A stretch of 64,000 bases of DNA from Streptomonospora wellingtoniae. GTDB lineage: Bacteria; Actinomycetota; Actinomycetes; Streptosporangiales; Streptosporangiaceae. Every line of letters begins with the position of its first letter. The first letter of the stretch is position 1. Below, piece after piece: positions 28,267-35,882 of this stretch. The stretch spans positions 291,465-355,464 of the forward strand of contig NZ_JAVREK010000003.1 in assembly GCF_031845375.1 (NCBI RefSeq), written 5' to 3'. The position numbers and the translations under genes were made by a program. The notes below the pieces were generated by a model. It saw only the letters and a program-made list of their open reading frames with translations. It was not told the origin of the DNA and searched no databases.

Positions 28267-28928
28267 TCAGGGTTCTGCTGGCCGACGACCAGGCGCTGGT
28301 GCGCGCCGGATTCCGCGCGCTGCTGGACAGCGCCGAGGACGTCTCCGTGGTGGCCGAGGCCGCCGACGGCCGGGAGGCCGTGCGCCTGGCTGCGGCCGAA
28401 CGCCCCGACGTGGTGCTCATGGACATCCGGATGCCGGTGCTCGACGGCCTGGAGGCGACCCGGCGGATACTCGCCGACCCCGCGCTGGAGTCGGTGCGGA
28501 TCGTCATCCTGACGACCTTCGACCTGGACGAGTACATCTTCGAGGCGCTGCGCACGGGTGCCAGCGGGTTCCTGGTCAAGGACACCGAGCCCGAGGACCT
28601 GCTGCAGGGCGTGCGGGTGGTGGCGCGCGGCGAAGCACTGCTGTCGCCGGGGGTGACGCGGCGGCTGATCGCCGACTACGCCGGGCGGCCCAGGCGCCCC
28701 GAACCCTCGCCGCGGCTGGCGGAGCTGACCGAGCGCGAACGCGAGGTGCTGGTGCTGGTAGCCGCCGGGCTTTCCAACGAGGAGATCGCCGAGCGCCTCG
28801 TCGTCAGCCCCGCCACCGCGAAGACCCACGTCAGCAGGACCATGGTGAAGCTGCGGGTCCGCGACCGCGCGCAGCTCGTGGTGCTCGCCTACGAGAGCTC
28901 GCTGGTGGCGCCCGGCTGGATGGACTGA
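28263..28928 (+). CDS. Response regulator, NarL/LuxR family
   Basis: 221 residues. The receiver domain (1-120) has the acidic pair in LLADDQ, the phospho-acceptor D54 (VVLMDIRMP), a conserved Thr (ILTTFD) and Lys (FLVKDTEP). The LuxR-type helix-turn-helix spans about 155-215: LTEREREVLVLVAAGLSNEE, then SPATAKTHVSR. It is translated in overlap with the kinase gene. A hairpin follows, then cydAB, so control of cydAB is possible but not shown. Confidence 0.95.
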   Translation: MIRVLLADDQALVRAGFRALLDSAEDVSVVAEAADGREAVRLAAAERPDVVLMDIRMPVLDGLEATRRILADPALESVRIVILTTFDLDEYIFEALRTGASGFLVKDTEPEDLLQGVRVVARGEALLSPGVTRRLIADYAGRPRRPEPSPRLAELTEREREVLVLVAAGLSNEEIAERLVVSPATAKTHVSRTMVKLRVRDRAQLVVLAYESSLVAPGWMD

Positions 28929-28971
28929 CGGTCCCGCCGGTCGGCGAAAGCGGTGCGCCCCAGCGGCCCTC

Positions 28972-29001
28972 GGGGTCCCCTGACGCCGCCTGCGGGACCC
29001 C
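28972..29001 (+). terminator. Hairpin between the response regulator and cydA
   Basis: GGGGTCCC (28972-28979) and GGGACCCC (28994-29001) form an 8-bp stem around a 14-base loop, 43 bp after the response regulator stop. It suggests that cydAB has its own promoter. Confidence 0.45.
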
Positions 29002-29147
29002 CCTTACACCTGGAGCGGTAGCCGGCCCGCCTCGGCAGCGCCGGGCGGAGTAGCGGGGGTGCCTCCCCGTGGGCGATGTGCGGCGCGGTGCCGCGCGGCC
29101 ATGCTCGGCGTCGTCATCCTCCGCCGAAACCGTGAGGCGCCACCGCC

Positions 29148-30401
29148 ATGTTCGACGATCCGCTCCTGCTGGCCCGCGTGCAGTTCGCGCTCACCGCCGG
29201 CGTCCACTACCTCTTCGTCGCGCTGACCCTCGGGCTGGCCCCGTTCATCCTGTTCGGCCAGCTCGGCGCCACCCTGCGCCGCGACGAGGCGCGAATGCGG
29301 GCCGTGCGCTTCTGGGGCGGCCTCTACGTCGTCAACTACGCCATGGGCGTGCTCTCCGGGCTGGTCATGGAGCTGCAACTGGCGCTGAACTGGAGCGGGC
29401 TGAGCGACATGTTCGGCTACGCGTTCGGCGCCCCGCTGGCCGTCGAGACGATGGGCGCCTTCTTCGTCGAGTCGACCTTCCTCGGCCTGTGGATCTTCGG
29501 CTGGGACCGGATGGGCCGCTGGGCTCACCTGGCCTGCTTCGCGGTCGTGACGGCGACGGCCTACCTGTCGGCCTACTGGGTGCTGGTGGCCAACGGGTTC
29601 CTGCGCTACCCGGTGGGGCTGCGGATGGAGGACGGCGTGGCGCACGTCGCCGACCCGGCTGCGCTGATGGCGAACCCGTCGACGCTCCTGGCGTTCGGCC
29701 ACATCGGCTTCAGCGCACTGCTGGTGGGATCGTCGGTGGTCATCGCCGTCAGCGCCTACCACCTGGCCCGGCGCCACGACCCCGACCGGATGTTCGGCCG
29801 CGGCATCCGCTGGGGCACCGCGGTGTTCTCGCTGGCGCTGTTCCCAACGGTCACGGCCGGGGGCGCCCAGTTCGCCCTCTACGACCGCACGCCGCCTGCC
29901 AGCGGGCTGACCTACGGGCCTGCGGAGATCGCCGCGATCGAGGCCGGCGGCCGCGCCCCCGGCGTTTTCGACGCCGTGGGAGACACGCTCATGATGGGCT
30001 CCTGGGGGCTGATGTCCCTGATCGCGCCGGTGCTGCTGGGGGTGTGGCTGCTGCGCCGCCTGGACCGCTGGCGGGGCGTGCTGTGGCCGCTCGTAGTGCT
30101 GCCGTTCCTGCCGTTCGGGGCCAGCGTCGGCGGATGGCTGCTGCGCGAGACGCAGCGCCAGCCGTGGGCGGTGGAGGACTTGCTGACCACCGCAGACGCG
30201 ATGACCGACATGACGCCGGCGATGGCCGCGGTCTCGTTCACCCTGTTCACCCTCGCCTTCGCGGTACTGGCGACGGCGACCTACGTACTGCTGGTGCGCT
30301 ACGCCCGGCTCGGCCCCGAAGGCGGGCCGCTGGCGCCGGCGCGCACAGGCGGCTCGGACTCCGGCAGGGCGGCCGCGAACCCGCCGGTGCACACGTTCTG
30401 A
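29148..30401 (+). CDS. cydA: Cytochrome bd-type oxidase subunit I, divergent, Q-loop-less
   Basis: 417 residues, nine or so membrane helices. Heme ligand candidates are retained: His about 20 (AGVHYLFVAL), a His in LLAFGHIGFSALLVG, and a Met in DTLMMGSWGLM. The paired glutamates of the proton/heme d site are present in VETMGAFFVESTFLG with the normal spacing of eight. The C-terminal GWxxxExGRQPW element appears as GGWLLRETQRQPW. The large periplasmic Q-loop with its Lys/Glu quinol-binding residues is missing, which explains the short length (about 480-520 is usual). So an alternative donor or quinone is possible. cydB follows after 46 bp. Confidence 0.88.
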   Translation: MFDDPLLLARVQFALTAGVHYLFVALTLGLAPFILFGQLGATLRRDEARMRAVRFWGGLYVVNYAMGVLSGLVMELQLALNWSGLSDMFGYAFGAPLAVETMGAFFVESTFLGLWIFGWDRMGRWAHLACFAVVTATAYLSAYWVLVANGFLRYPVGLRMEDGVAHVADPAALMANPSTLLAFGHIGFSALLVGSSVVIAVSAYHLARRHDPDRMFGRGIRWGTAVFSLALFPTVTAGGAQFALYDRTPPASGLTYGPAEIAAIEAGGRAPGVFDAVGDTLMMGSWGLMSLIAPVLLGVWLLRRLDRWRGVLWPLVVLPFLPFGASVGGWLLRETQRQPWAVEDLLTTADAMTDMTPAMAAVSFTLFTLAFAVLATATYVLLVRYARLGPEGGPLAPARTGGSDSGRAAANPPVHTF

Positions 30402-30447
30402 CCCGCGACGCCCGCCGACCGTCCCCTCTCCCCCATTGGAGCCTGCC

Positions 30448-31554
30448 GTGGAAATCATTGCCGTTGTCCTCCTCGCCGGACTGGTGGCGGGGTATCTGGT
30501 GCTCGCCGGATGCGACATCGGGCTGGGCATGCTGATGCCCTGGGTGGCCCGCACCCGCGCCGAGCGGCGGCGCGCGGTCTCGGCCATGGCCCCCTACTTC
30601 CTGGGCAGCGAGGTGTGGCTACTCGGCGCGGTGGGCGTGGCCATGGGACTGCTCCCCGAGTTGAAGGCCGCCGTGATCACCGGCATGTGGCCGGTGTTCG
30701 TGGCACTGCTGGCCGGGTGGCTCTTCCGGGACGCGGGGCTGTGGATGCGGGGCCGCATGCGCGGGAGAGCGGGCCGGGCGGTCTGCGACGCGGGGATCGT
30801 CGGCGGAAGCTGGACGCTGGCGCTGAGCTGGGGGCTGGCCGTGGGCGGTCTGCTGGGCGGGGGCGCGGTGCTGACTCCCTTCGCACTCGGCTGCGCGCTG
30901 ACCGCGGCCGCGCTGTTCGCCCTGCGCGGCGCGGCGTTCGGCGCCGAGCGCCTGGTGCCGGCCGCCGGTACGGAAGGGGCAGGCGGGCGAGGGCCTCGGC
31001 CGGCACTGGCGGCGGAGTCCGGGACCGCGGGCGTGCCCGCCGCGGGCGAGGTCACCGCGCCGTCCACGCCGACGCGCCATTCTACGGAGGCCGGCGGAAC
31101 CGGTCCCGCCCACGCGGCGGATCCGGGTGGAGCCGCCGACACCGCCGACACCGCCCTCGCCGCCGACACCGCGGCCCGGGCCACGCGTCCGCTGGCACGG
31201 GCCGCGCTGGTGGCGGGCGTGCTGGCGGCGGGCGCGTCGCTGCTGCCCGGCGGCGCGGCGCCGGACCGCCCGCTGGCCGCCGCGGCGGCCGCGCTCATGC
31301 TGCTGGGGCTGCTCGCCGCGACCTCGGGGCTGTCGGGGCCGCAGCTGTCGCGGCACACCTCGGCGGCGGCACTGGCATCGGTGCCGGTGGTCGTGGCGGC
31401 AGCGGTGAACCTGCCCGTCGCCCCGGTTCCGGACGGAAGTGCCCTTCTGGTCGGGTCGGCCCTGGCACCCGCCGTCCCGTTCATGGTGCTCGGCCAGGTC
31501 TGGCTGTACCGGATGGTGCGCCGACCGGCGCCGGCGCCGGGCTACTTCGCCTGA
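30448..31554 (+). CDS. cydB: Cytochrome bd-type oxidase subunit II
   Basis: 368 residues, about eight membrane helices. The N-terminus (VVLLAGLVAGYLVLAGCDIG) matches the CydB start, where a GFDxG-like turn is usual. The middle (about 175-250) is an Ala/Gly/Thr-rich, low-complexity hydrophilic stretch between the two four-helix halves, much longer than in typical CydB. I place the start at the GTG at 30448: GGAG ends 6 bases upstream, while the TTG at 30436 overlaps that site. No cydCD or cydX is visible nearby. A hairpin directly after the stop ends the operon. Confidence 0.85.
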   Translation: MEIIAVVLLAGLVAGYLVLAGCDIGLGMLMPWVARTRAERRRAVSAMAPYFLGSEVWLLGAVGVAMGLLPELKAAVITGMWPVFVALLAGWLFRDAGLWMRGRMRGRAGRAVCDAGIVGGSWTLALSWGLAVGGLLGGGAVLTPFALGCALTAAALFALRGAAFGAERLVPAAGTEGAGGRGPRPALAAESGTAGVPAAGEVTAPSTPTRHSTEAGGTGPAHAADPGGAADTADTALAADTAARATRPLARAALVAGVLAAGASLLPGGAAPDRPLAAAAAALMLLGLLAATSGLSGPQLSRHTSAAALASVPVVVAAAVNLPVAPVPDGSALLVGSALAPAVPFMVLGQVWLYRMVRRPAPAPGYFA

Positions 31555-31586
31555 CTCCGGAGCGCGCGGGCGCGCGCTCGCCGGAG
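31555..31586 (+). terminator. Terminator after cydB
   Basis: CTCCGG and AGCGCGCG pair with CGCGCGCT and CCGGAG (two bases unpaired on the right arm), forming a 14-bp stem beginning directly after the cydB stop codon. Confidence 0.75.
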
Positions 31587-31759
31587 CACCCGCCCGGGCG
31601 GCGCCGTGCGCGAAGGCGCAATCGGCAGGCTCGGCGCCGCGGAGGCGACAGCGGTCGAACCCCGGGGACCGGTTGGCAGCGCCGTGGAACGGGCACGTGT
31701 CGAAATGCACTGCAATGCCGCCCATGTGGGCACACGGCGACCCGCTTCGAGGAGGCACC

Positions 31760-31873
31760 ATGCCCGAGTCCGCCCCCAACCCGCCCGCCCCGGCCGGCTG
31801 CAACTGCGGCTCAAGCTGCACCTGCGGCTGCCAGAGCGGAGGTCCGTGCAACTGCGGCGGCAGCTGCGGCTAG
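31760..31873 (+). CDS. Metallothionein-like Cys-rich small protein
   Basis: A 37-residue protein with eight cysteines (14, 16, 20, 22, 24, 30, 32 and 36), arranged as CxC, CxCxC and CxC. An uncharged Pro/Ala lead (MPESAPNPPAPAG) precedes the Cys core. GAGGAGG ends 4 bases before the ATG, a very good ribosome site, and a terminator hairpin follows. Length and Cys pattern resemble bacterial metallothioneins such as the copper-binding MymT, but there is no full match I can claim. It should bind soft metals (Cu(I), Zn, Cd) in the cytoplasm. It sits just after cydAB. Confidence 0.75.
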   Translation: MPESAPNPPAPAGCNCGSSCTCGCQSGGPCNCGGSCG

Positions 31874-31882
31874 CCGCCTTCT

Positions 31883-31919
31883 CCCGCCGGTTCCGCGCCC
31901 GCGCGCCGGAGCCGGCGGG
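31883..31919 (+). terminator. Terminator after the metallothionein-like gene
   Basis: CCCGCCGGTTCC (31883-31894) pairs with GGAGCCGGCGGG (31908-31919) with one G-U pair, 9 bp beyond the stop codon. Confidence 0.65.
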
Positions 31920-32048
31920 CACGCGGCTTCCCTACGGCGGCGGGCGCCCGGCCGGACCTGCGGAACCGGTCCCCATCCGACCGGTCGTACGATGGGCGGA
32001 CACGGAACGGAACGGCGCGTCCAGCCCACATCACGCTCGGTAACCTGC

Positions 32049-32054
32049 GATAAT
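32049..32054 (+). promoter_or_regulatory. Candidate -10 element for the 32129 gene
   Basis: GATAAT at 32049-32054 is the only AT-rich hexamer in this gap and lies 75 bp before the start codon. No convincing -35 partner was found. Confidence 0.3.
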
Positions 32055-32128
32055 TCTTCCCCGGGGTACCACCGCCGACGACCGGGGCGCACCGCGCCTG
32101 CGGTGACGGCGCCGCAGGGGGAGGCCGC

Positions 32129-32497
32129 ATGTCGCTCTCGGACATCTTCGCGTCCACGACCGGCCAGCTCGACGACCACGAGCGGCTGCGCATCTACGTC
32201 GAGGGGATCCGCGAGCGCGCGGCCAAGGCGGTGCCGTGGGGCCCTGACACCGTGGGGCTGCCGGCCCAGGCCGGTGAGAACGCGCTGATGCGGATCAACG
32301 ACATCGCCTTCTACGCCAACGCCCGCGAAGAGATCATCCGCTTCTCCGACCTCTGCCTCGCCCTGCTGGACTCCCACCGCCCGCGCGATGCGGGCGCTCT
32401 CAGCAGCGGGAGTGTTACTCCGGCGCAGCGGTGCCGCTGCTGCATGCTGCGGTGGCCCTGCCCCACCGTGCGCGAAATGGCGCAGCTGGTGGACTGA
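32129..32497 (+). CDS. Small protein with a C-x-C-C...PCPT motif
   Basis: 122 residues, cytoplasmic. The body is helical (DDHERLRIYVEGIRERAAK, then NDIAFYANAREEIIRFSDLC). The C-terminus carries RCRCCMLRWPCPTVREMAQL, with four clustered cysteines that could bind zinc or an Fe-S centre. Similar CxxC...WPCPT endings occur in small actinobacterial and phage proteins of unknown role. GGGGGAGG lies 4 bases before the ATG, so the gene looks real. It stands alone, bounded by the metallothionein terminator and its own. Confidence 0.72.
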   Translation: MSLSDIFASTTGQLDDHERLRIYVEGIRERAAKAVPWGPDTVGLPAQAGENALMRINDIAFYANAREEIIRFSDLCLALLDSHRPRDAGALSSGSVTPAQRCRCCMLRWPCPTVREMAQLVD

Positions 32498-32515
32498 CCG
32501 CCGGCGCGCCCGCCG

Positions 32516-32540
32516 CCCTCCGCGAGCGGCTCGCGGAGGG
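32516..32540 (+). terminator. Terminator after the 32129 gene
   Basis: CCCTCCGCGAG (32516-32526) and its perfect complement (32530-32540) with a CGG loop, 18 bp beyond the stop. Confidence 0.75.
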
Positions 32541-32565
32541 TGCGCGCTGCCGCTGCGACCGAACC

Positions 32566-32630
32566 CCGTCGATCTTGTAGCTATCGTGATGGCAATCGAT
32601 TTCCATTTGCGATAGCTACAAGATCGACGG
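32566..32630. repeat. Intergenic palindromic element, copy 2
   Basis: Perfect 21-bp outer arms (32566-32586 with 32610-32630) and an inner stem with one mismatch around a TCGA loop. Compared with copy 1, an outer T-A pair has become C-G on both arms (GTTGATC to GTCGATC). It lies between the convergent ends of the 32129 and Dabb genes. Confidence 0.85.
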
Positions 32631-32638
32631 TGATATGC

Positions 32639-32944
32639 CTAGTCGGACCCGCCGGTGCGGAACTGCGCGGACGCCCGTTCGGCGAGCAGCGGGCGGATGA
32701 TCCCCAGCGCCGCCTGGTGCTCGGGGTGGTCGCGGTAGGCGGCGAAGGCCTCTTCGCCGGCGACGTCCGCGACCACCGCGAAGTCGAATGTGTCGGCCCC
32801 GATCCCCAGGTCGGCTCCGTAAGCGTAGGCGTCGAGCTGGGGGATCGCCCCTGGCAGCCGCGCGAGGGCCTCCTCGACCTCGGCCACCTGGGCGGGCGTG
32901 ACGCCCTCGGACCAGCGGAACAGTGCGATATGCCGTAGTGCCAT
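32639..32944 (-). CDS. Dabb (stress-responsive alpha/beta barrel) protein
   Basis: 101 residues, the usual length of the Dabb domain, a dimeric ferredoxin-like barrel. The signature begins LRHIALFRWSEGVTPAQVAEVEEAL (residues 3-27), and the mid block is DFAVVADVAGEEAFAAYRDH, ending HQAALGIIRPLL. Members are small soluble proteins, some with plant stress or polyketide cyclase links; bacterial roles are mostly unknown. It starts at an ATG and has no operon partner. The palindromic element lies just beyond its stop. Confidence 0.92.
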   Translation of the reverse strand: MALRHIALFRWSEGVTPAQVAEVEEALARLPGAIPQLDAYAYGADLGIGADTFDFAVVADVAGEEAFAAYRDHPEHQAALGIIRPLLAERASAQFRTGGSD

Positions 32945-33261
32945 GGGGTGAAGCTACTAGACGCCGGCGCTGCCCTCCGGCAACGGATCCGGCCCCAGGG
33001 GCGGGGGACAGCTCCTGGGGCCGGGCGAGGGGATGAATCGCGGGCGCACGGCCCTCGGACCGTGCGGTGGGGCACCGCGTCGTCGACGACGGTATCCGGA
33101 CTTCGGTCACGCCGACGGCCTGATCGGATAACCGGAATGTCTCGATGCCCGGAGTCGACGACCGCCTCTCGCGGAGTGATGTGCCGCGACAAACCACGCG
33201 TAAACGGCATCGGACACACAGGCACCGCGGGGCAGGGCGTGTCCGAAGGAGCCGCCGCGGC
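32945..33261. other. Gene-free stretch upstream of the Dabb gene
   Basis: 317 bp between two minus-strand genes. No gene, hairpin or repeat I can support; it presumably holds the Dabb promoter. Confidence 0.3.
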
Positions 33262-33531
33262 TCAACCCTCGCGGACCGCCGTGAGGTAGGCGTCCTCGGC
33301 GTCGGCGTTGACGATGTCGGTGATGCGCCACGTCTGGCCGCCGACGGTGAACGTGTCGCCCCGGCGGACGTCGATCATGCCCTGCTCGCGCCATTCCTCC
33401 GGGCCGCCGAGCTTGGCCGCGGGGGAGCCGTCGTCTTCGAGCCAGAACCGCCCGCCGCCCACGGGGCCGCCGACGAAGCGGTCGTTGCGGCCGTAGGTAA
33501 TCTTCTCTTCCGCACCGATCTCGTGCTCCAC
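33262..33531 (-). CDS. Small beta-rich hypothetical protein, DUF6406-like
   Basis: 89 residues, without signal peptide. The C-terminal half reads IDVRRGDTFTVGGQTWRITDI, followed by a strand ending AYLTAVREG. A GDTF...TWRI pattern like this is seen in small streptomycete proteins labelled DUF6406. That assignment is from memory and tentative. The first half is Gly-rich. The upstream region 33532-33781 is AT-richer, contains the palindrome TGCAATTGCA (33647-33656) and probably carries its promoter. It lies downstream of barbiturase but is separated by 250 bp. Confidence 0.65.
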   Translation of the reverse strand: MEHEIGAEEKITYGRNDRFVGGPVGGGRFWLEDDGSPAAKLGGPEEWREQGMIDVRRGDTFTVGGQTWRITDIVNADAEDAYLTAVREG

Positions 33532-33781
33532 GTCCGACCGACTCCCGTCTGTGCACGCCAGTCCGGATTCCGCCCATACCGAGATAGGCGGGCCCCCGGC
33601 AAGGGCGCTCCGCCTTCAGATGTCCTGAACCCTACCCCGCTACGCGTGCAATTGCATGAAGGCTCGATTACTCCGGGGGGTCGATTTTCCGTGCGCACGG
33701 AACTGCAATCGCCCGACGGGAATCCCCGAGCACCGGGGCCCGGTCGCGGTCGGCAGCGGCCGGGCCCCGGGGCCGGGAACG

Positions 33782-34891
33782 TCACTCTCCGAGATCGGCT
33801 ATGGCCGCCGCGGTGCCTCCCCCCGACGGGCCCTGGTGGACCGCCGCGACCGAGACGAACACCGCGGGGTCGCCGGTCACCGCGGCGGCGACCCCGCCGA
33901 CGGTGGCCTTGATCTGCCGGTGCCAATGCACGTCGGAGTCGTCCAGCATGATGTTGCGCCGCCCGCGCACCCGGCCGGAGGGGTCGGCCTCACACTTGAG
34001 GAAGACGTTGACCAGCCGCTCTCCCAGATCGTCTGGGTGGGGGCGCTCCGGCAGGTCGATGCCGGCCGAGCGGACGGCCGACCAGATCCCGTCGGCGTCC
34101 AGCGCGTCGCGCATGACGCCGTGGCCGGCGCGGTACCGGCCGCCCACACCGCGCGCGTTGCCGACCACCACGATCTGGGCACGGTCCAGCTCCACACCCG
34201 AAGAGCACGAGGCGACCGAGGAGAACAGGCCCAGGTCGGTGTGGATCTGCTCGGCCGCGGGCTCGTCGATCTCGCCCAGCGCGGTCGCGATCCCCAGCGC
34301 GGTGGTGGAGTTGGAGATGTCCATGGACTTCAGCGTGTCCTGGGTGACCACGTCGTGGCCGCGCGCCTTCGCGTCGTTGATGGTCTCGAGTACCAGCAGC
34401 GGGGTCTTGGTCTGCACGTAGTGCACGTCGGCGGGGTCGGCGATCCCCGCCTCGTCCATCGCCGCGCGAACGCCCGCGGCGACCTTGCGCACCATTGCCG
34501 GGCGGCCGATGTCCTCGGGCAGGATCTCCTCGCTCATCGCGATTCCCACCACCAGCCGCGGCTCGTCGCTGGGCGCGTAGCGCCCCTCGGGCGCGCGGGC
34601 GAAGACGGTCGCGTGCGGGGACAGCACGCCGTCGGTCCCGCCCGACCACACCAGCGGGATGCGCCGCACCTCCTCCTCGGCCCGCGACCCCTTGCCCACG
34701 AGCACCTCACGGAACGCCCGGTCGGCCAGGATCCGTGTGTAGTCGTTGACGCCGCCGTTGCCCTCGGTCTTGCCGATCACGGCCAGGACGTCGTCGGCGC
34801 GAACGGCGCCGCCGTCGATCAGCCGGGCAAGCCCGGACGCGTCGGTGACGCTCTCGATCGCCACCTTGTGCACCTCGATGGGCGTGGGCAT
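33782..34891 (-). CDS. Barbiturase / cyanuric acid hydrolase family (ring-opening amidohydrolase)
   Basis: 369 residues, the length of this small family, whose fold is three similar domains each giving a Ser/Lys pair. Recognisable blocks are IGKTEGNGGVNDYTRILAD, VWSGGTDGVLSPHATVF, FSSVASCSSGVELDRAQI, VVVGNARGVGGRYRAGHGVM and HQGPSGGGTAAAIADL. The family hydrolyses barbiturate to ureidomalonate or cyanuric acid to carboxybiuret. No biuret or allophanate hydrolase is nearby. A uracil-type permease, Mo hydroxylase and carbamoyltransferase genes are. I therefore favour barbiturase. The ATG at 34891 has GAGAGGTGG upstream. It is the last gene of the hyuA-hyuB-carbamate kinase unit, 49 bp after the kinase. 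Confidence 0.9.
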   Translation of the reverse strand: MPTPIEVHKVAIESVTDASGLARLIDGGAVRADDVLAVIGKTEGNGGVNDYTRILADRAFREVLVGKGSRAEEEVRRIPLVWSGGTDGVLSPHATVFARAPEGRYAPSDEPRLVVGIAMSEEILPEDIGRPAMVRKVAAGVRAAMDEAGIADPADVHYVQTKTPLLVLETINDAKARGHDVVTQDTLKSMDISNSTTALGIATALGEIDEPAAEQIHTDLGLFSSVASCSSGVELDRAQIVVVGNARGVGGRYRAGHGVMRDALDADGIWSAVRSAGIDLPERPHPDDLGERLVNVFLKCEADPSGRVRGRRNIMLDDSDVHWHRQIKATVGGVAAAVTGDPAVFVSVAAVHQGPSGGGTAAAIADLGE

Positions 34892-34940
34892 CTGGGTCCA
34901 CCTCTCGTCTGCGGTTCTCATGCTGATCAGGGCGCCGGGG

Positions 34941-35882
34941 TCATGGTTCGACGACGGTACCCGCCTGCCCGGCCGATCCGGCGGCGACACCGTCGAGTCC
35001 CGTGATGACGGCGCGCCGCCCGCCCGCCTCCACGAACCGCACTGCGGCCTCGACCTTGGGCCCCATGCTGCCTTCGGCGAAGTGCCCGGCGGCGAGGTAT
35101 CCGCGCAGCTCGCCGGCTGAGATGCGGCCGATGGGGCGTGCGCGGTCGGTGCCGTAGTCCAGCACGGCGCAGTTCACGTCGGTGGCGACGACCAGCACCT
35201 CCGCCGACAGCACGCACGCCAGCAGCGCGGCCGTGCGGTCCTTGTCCAACACCGCCTGCACGCCCTGCAGCGTCCCGGAGGCGTCGCGGACCACCGGCAC
35301 TCCCCCGCCCCCGGCCGCGACCGGCACGACGCCGGCCGCCAGCAGCGCCCGCACGGCCGGAGCGTCGAGGATCTCGCGGGGCTGGGGCGAGGGCACCACG
35401 CGGCGCCACCCGCGCGCTCCGAAGTCGGCCCAGTCCTGGCCGAGCGCCGCGAAGCGGGCCGCCTCCCGCTCGGGCAGATAGCGGCCCACCGGCTTGGCCG
35501 GGTGGTCGAAGGCGGGGTCGGCGGGGTCCACCAGGGTGCGGGTGACCACGGCGCTGACCGGGCGGGGCCGCCCGCGGCGGGCCAGCGCCGACTCCAGCGC
35601 GTCGGCGATGGTGAAGCCGATCGTCGCCTGGGTCTGGGCGCCGCACCAGTCCAGCGTCACCGGCGGCACCACGTCGGCGGCCAGCTCGTTCTTCACCAGC
35701 AGGTTGCCCACCTGGGGGCCGTTGCCGTGGGTCAGCACCACCTCGGTGCCGCCGGCGACGAGGTCGGCGACGTGCTCCATGGCCGCGGTGAGGGCGCTGC
35801 GCTGGTCGTCGGGGCGGGCGCTGCCGTCGGGGCCCGTCATTGCGTTGCCCCCCAGGGCGACCACGACTCGGGAGAGGCTCAC
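34941..35882 (-). CDS. Carbamate kinase
   Basis: 313 residues. It makes ATP from carbamoyl phosphate and ADP, releasing NH3 and CO2. Signatures are VVALGGNAMTG (residues 6-16), VLTHGNGPQVGNLLVKNELA, the later VPVAAGGGGVPVV and GVQAVLDKDRTAALLA (catalytic Lys-Asp), then AEGSMGPKVEAAVRFVEAGG. The GTG start overlaps the hyuB stop by 4 bases. No arginine deiminase genes are near, so carbamoyl phosphate must come from another source. The FdrA/DUF1116/DUF2877 set at 52.9-56.8 kb, homologous to oxamate carbamoyltransferase, is the obvious candidate, as in E. coli allantoin fermentation (AllK with AllFGH). Confidence 0.95.
   Translation of the reverse strand: MSLSRVVVALGGNAMTGPDGSARPDDQRSALTAAMEHVADLVAGGTEVVLTHGNGPQVGNLLVKNELAADVVPPVTLDWCGAQTQATIGFTIADALESALARRGRPRPVSAVVTRTLVDPADPAFDHPAKPVGRYLPEREAARFAALGQDWADFGARGWRRVVPSPQPREILDAPAVRALLAAGVVPVAAGGGGVPVVRDASGTLQGVQAVLDKDRTAALLACVLSAEVLVVATDVNCAVLDYGTDRARPIGRISAGELRGYLAAGHFAEGSMGPKVEAAVRFVEAGGRRAVITGLDGVAAGSAGQAGTVVEP

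Noticed and set aside
33647..33656. TGCAATTGCA palindrome as an operator
   Set aside because: A 10-bp palindrome occurring once upstream of a small hypothetical gene; too little to call a regulatory site.
33782..34891. Cyanuric acid hydrolase of an s-triazine pathway
   Set aside because: The family cannot be split safely by eye, but no biuret or allophanate hydrolase is present and the context is pyrimidine-like.
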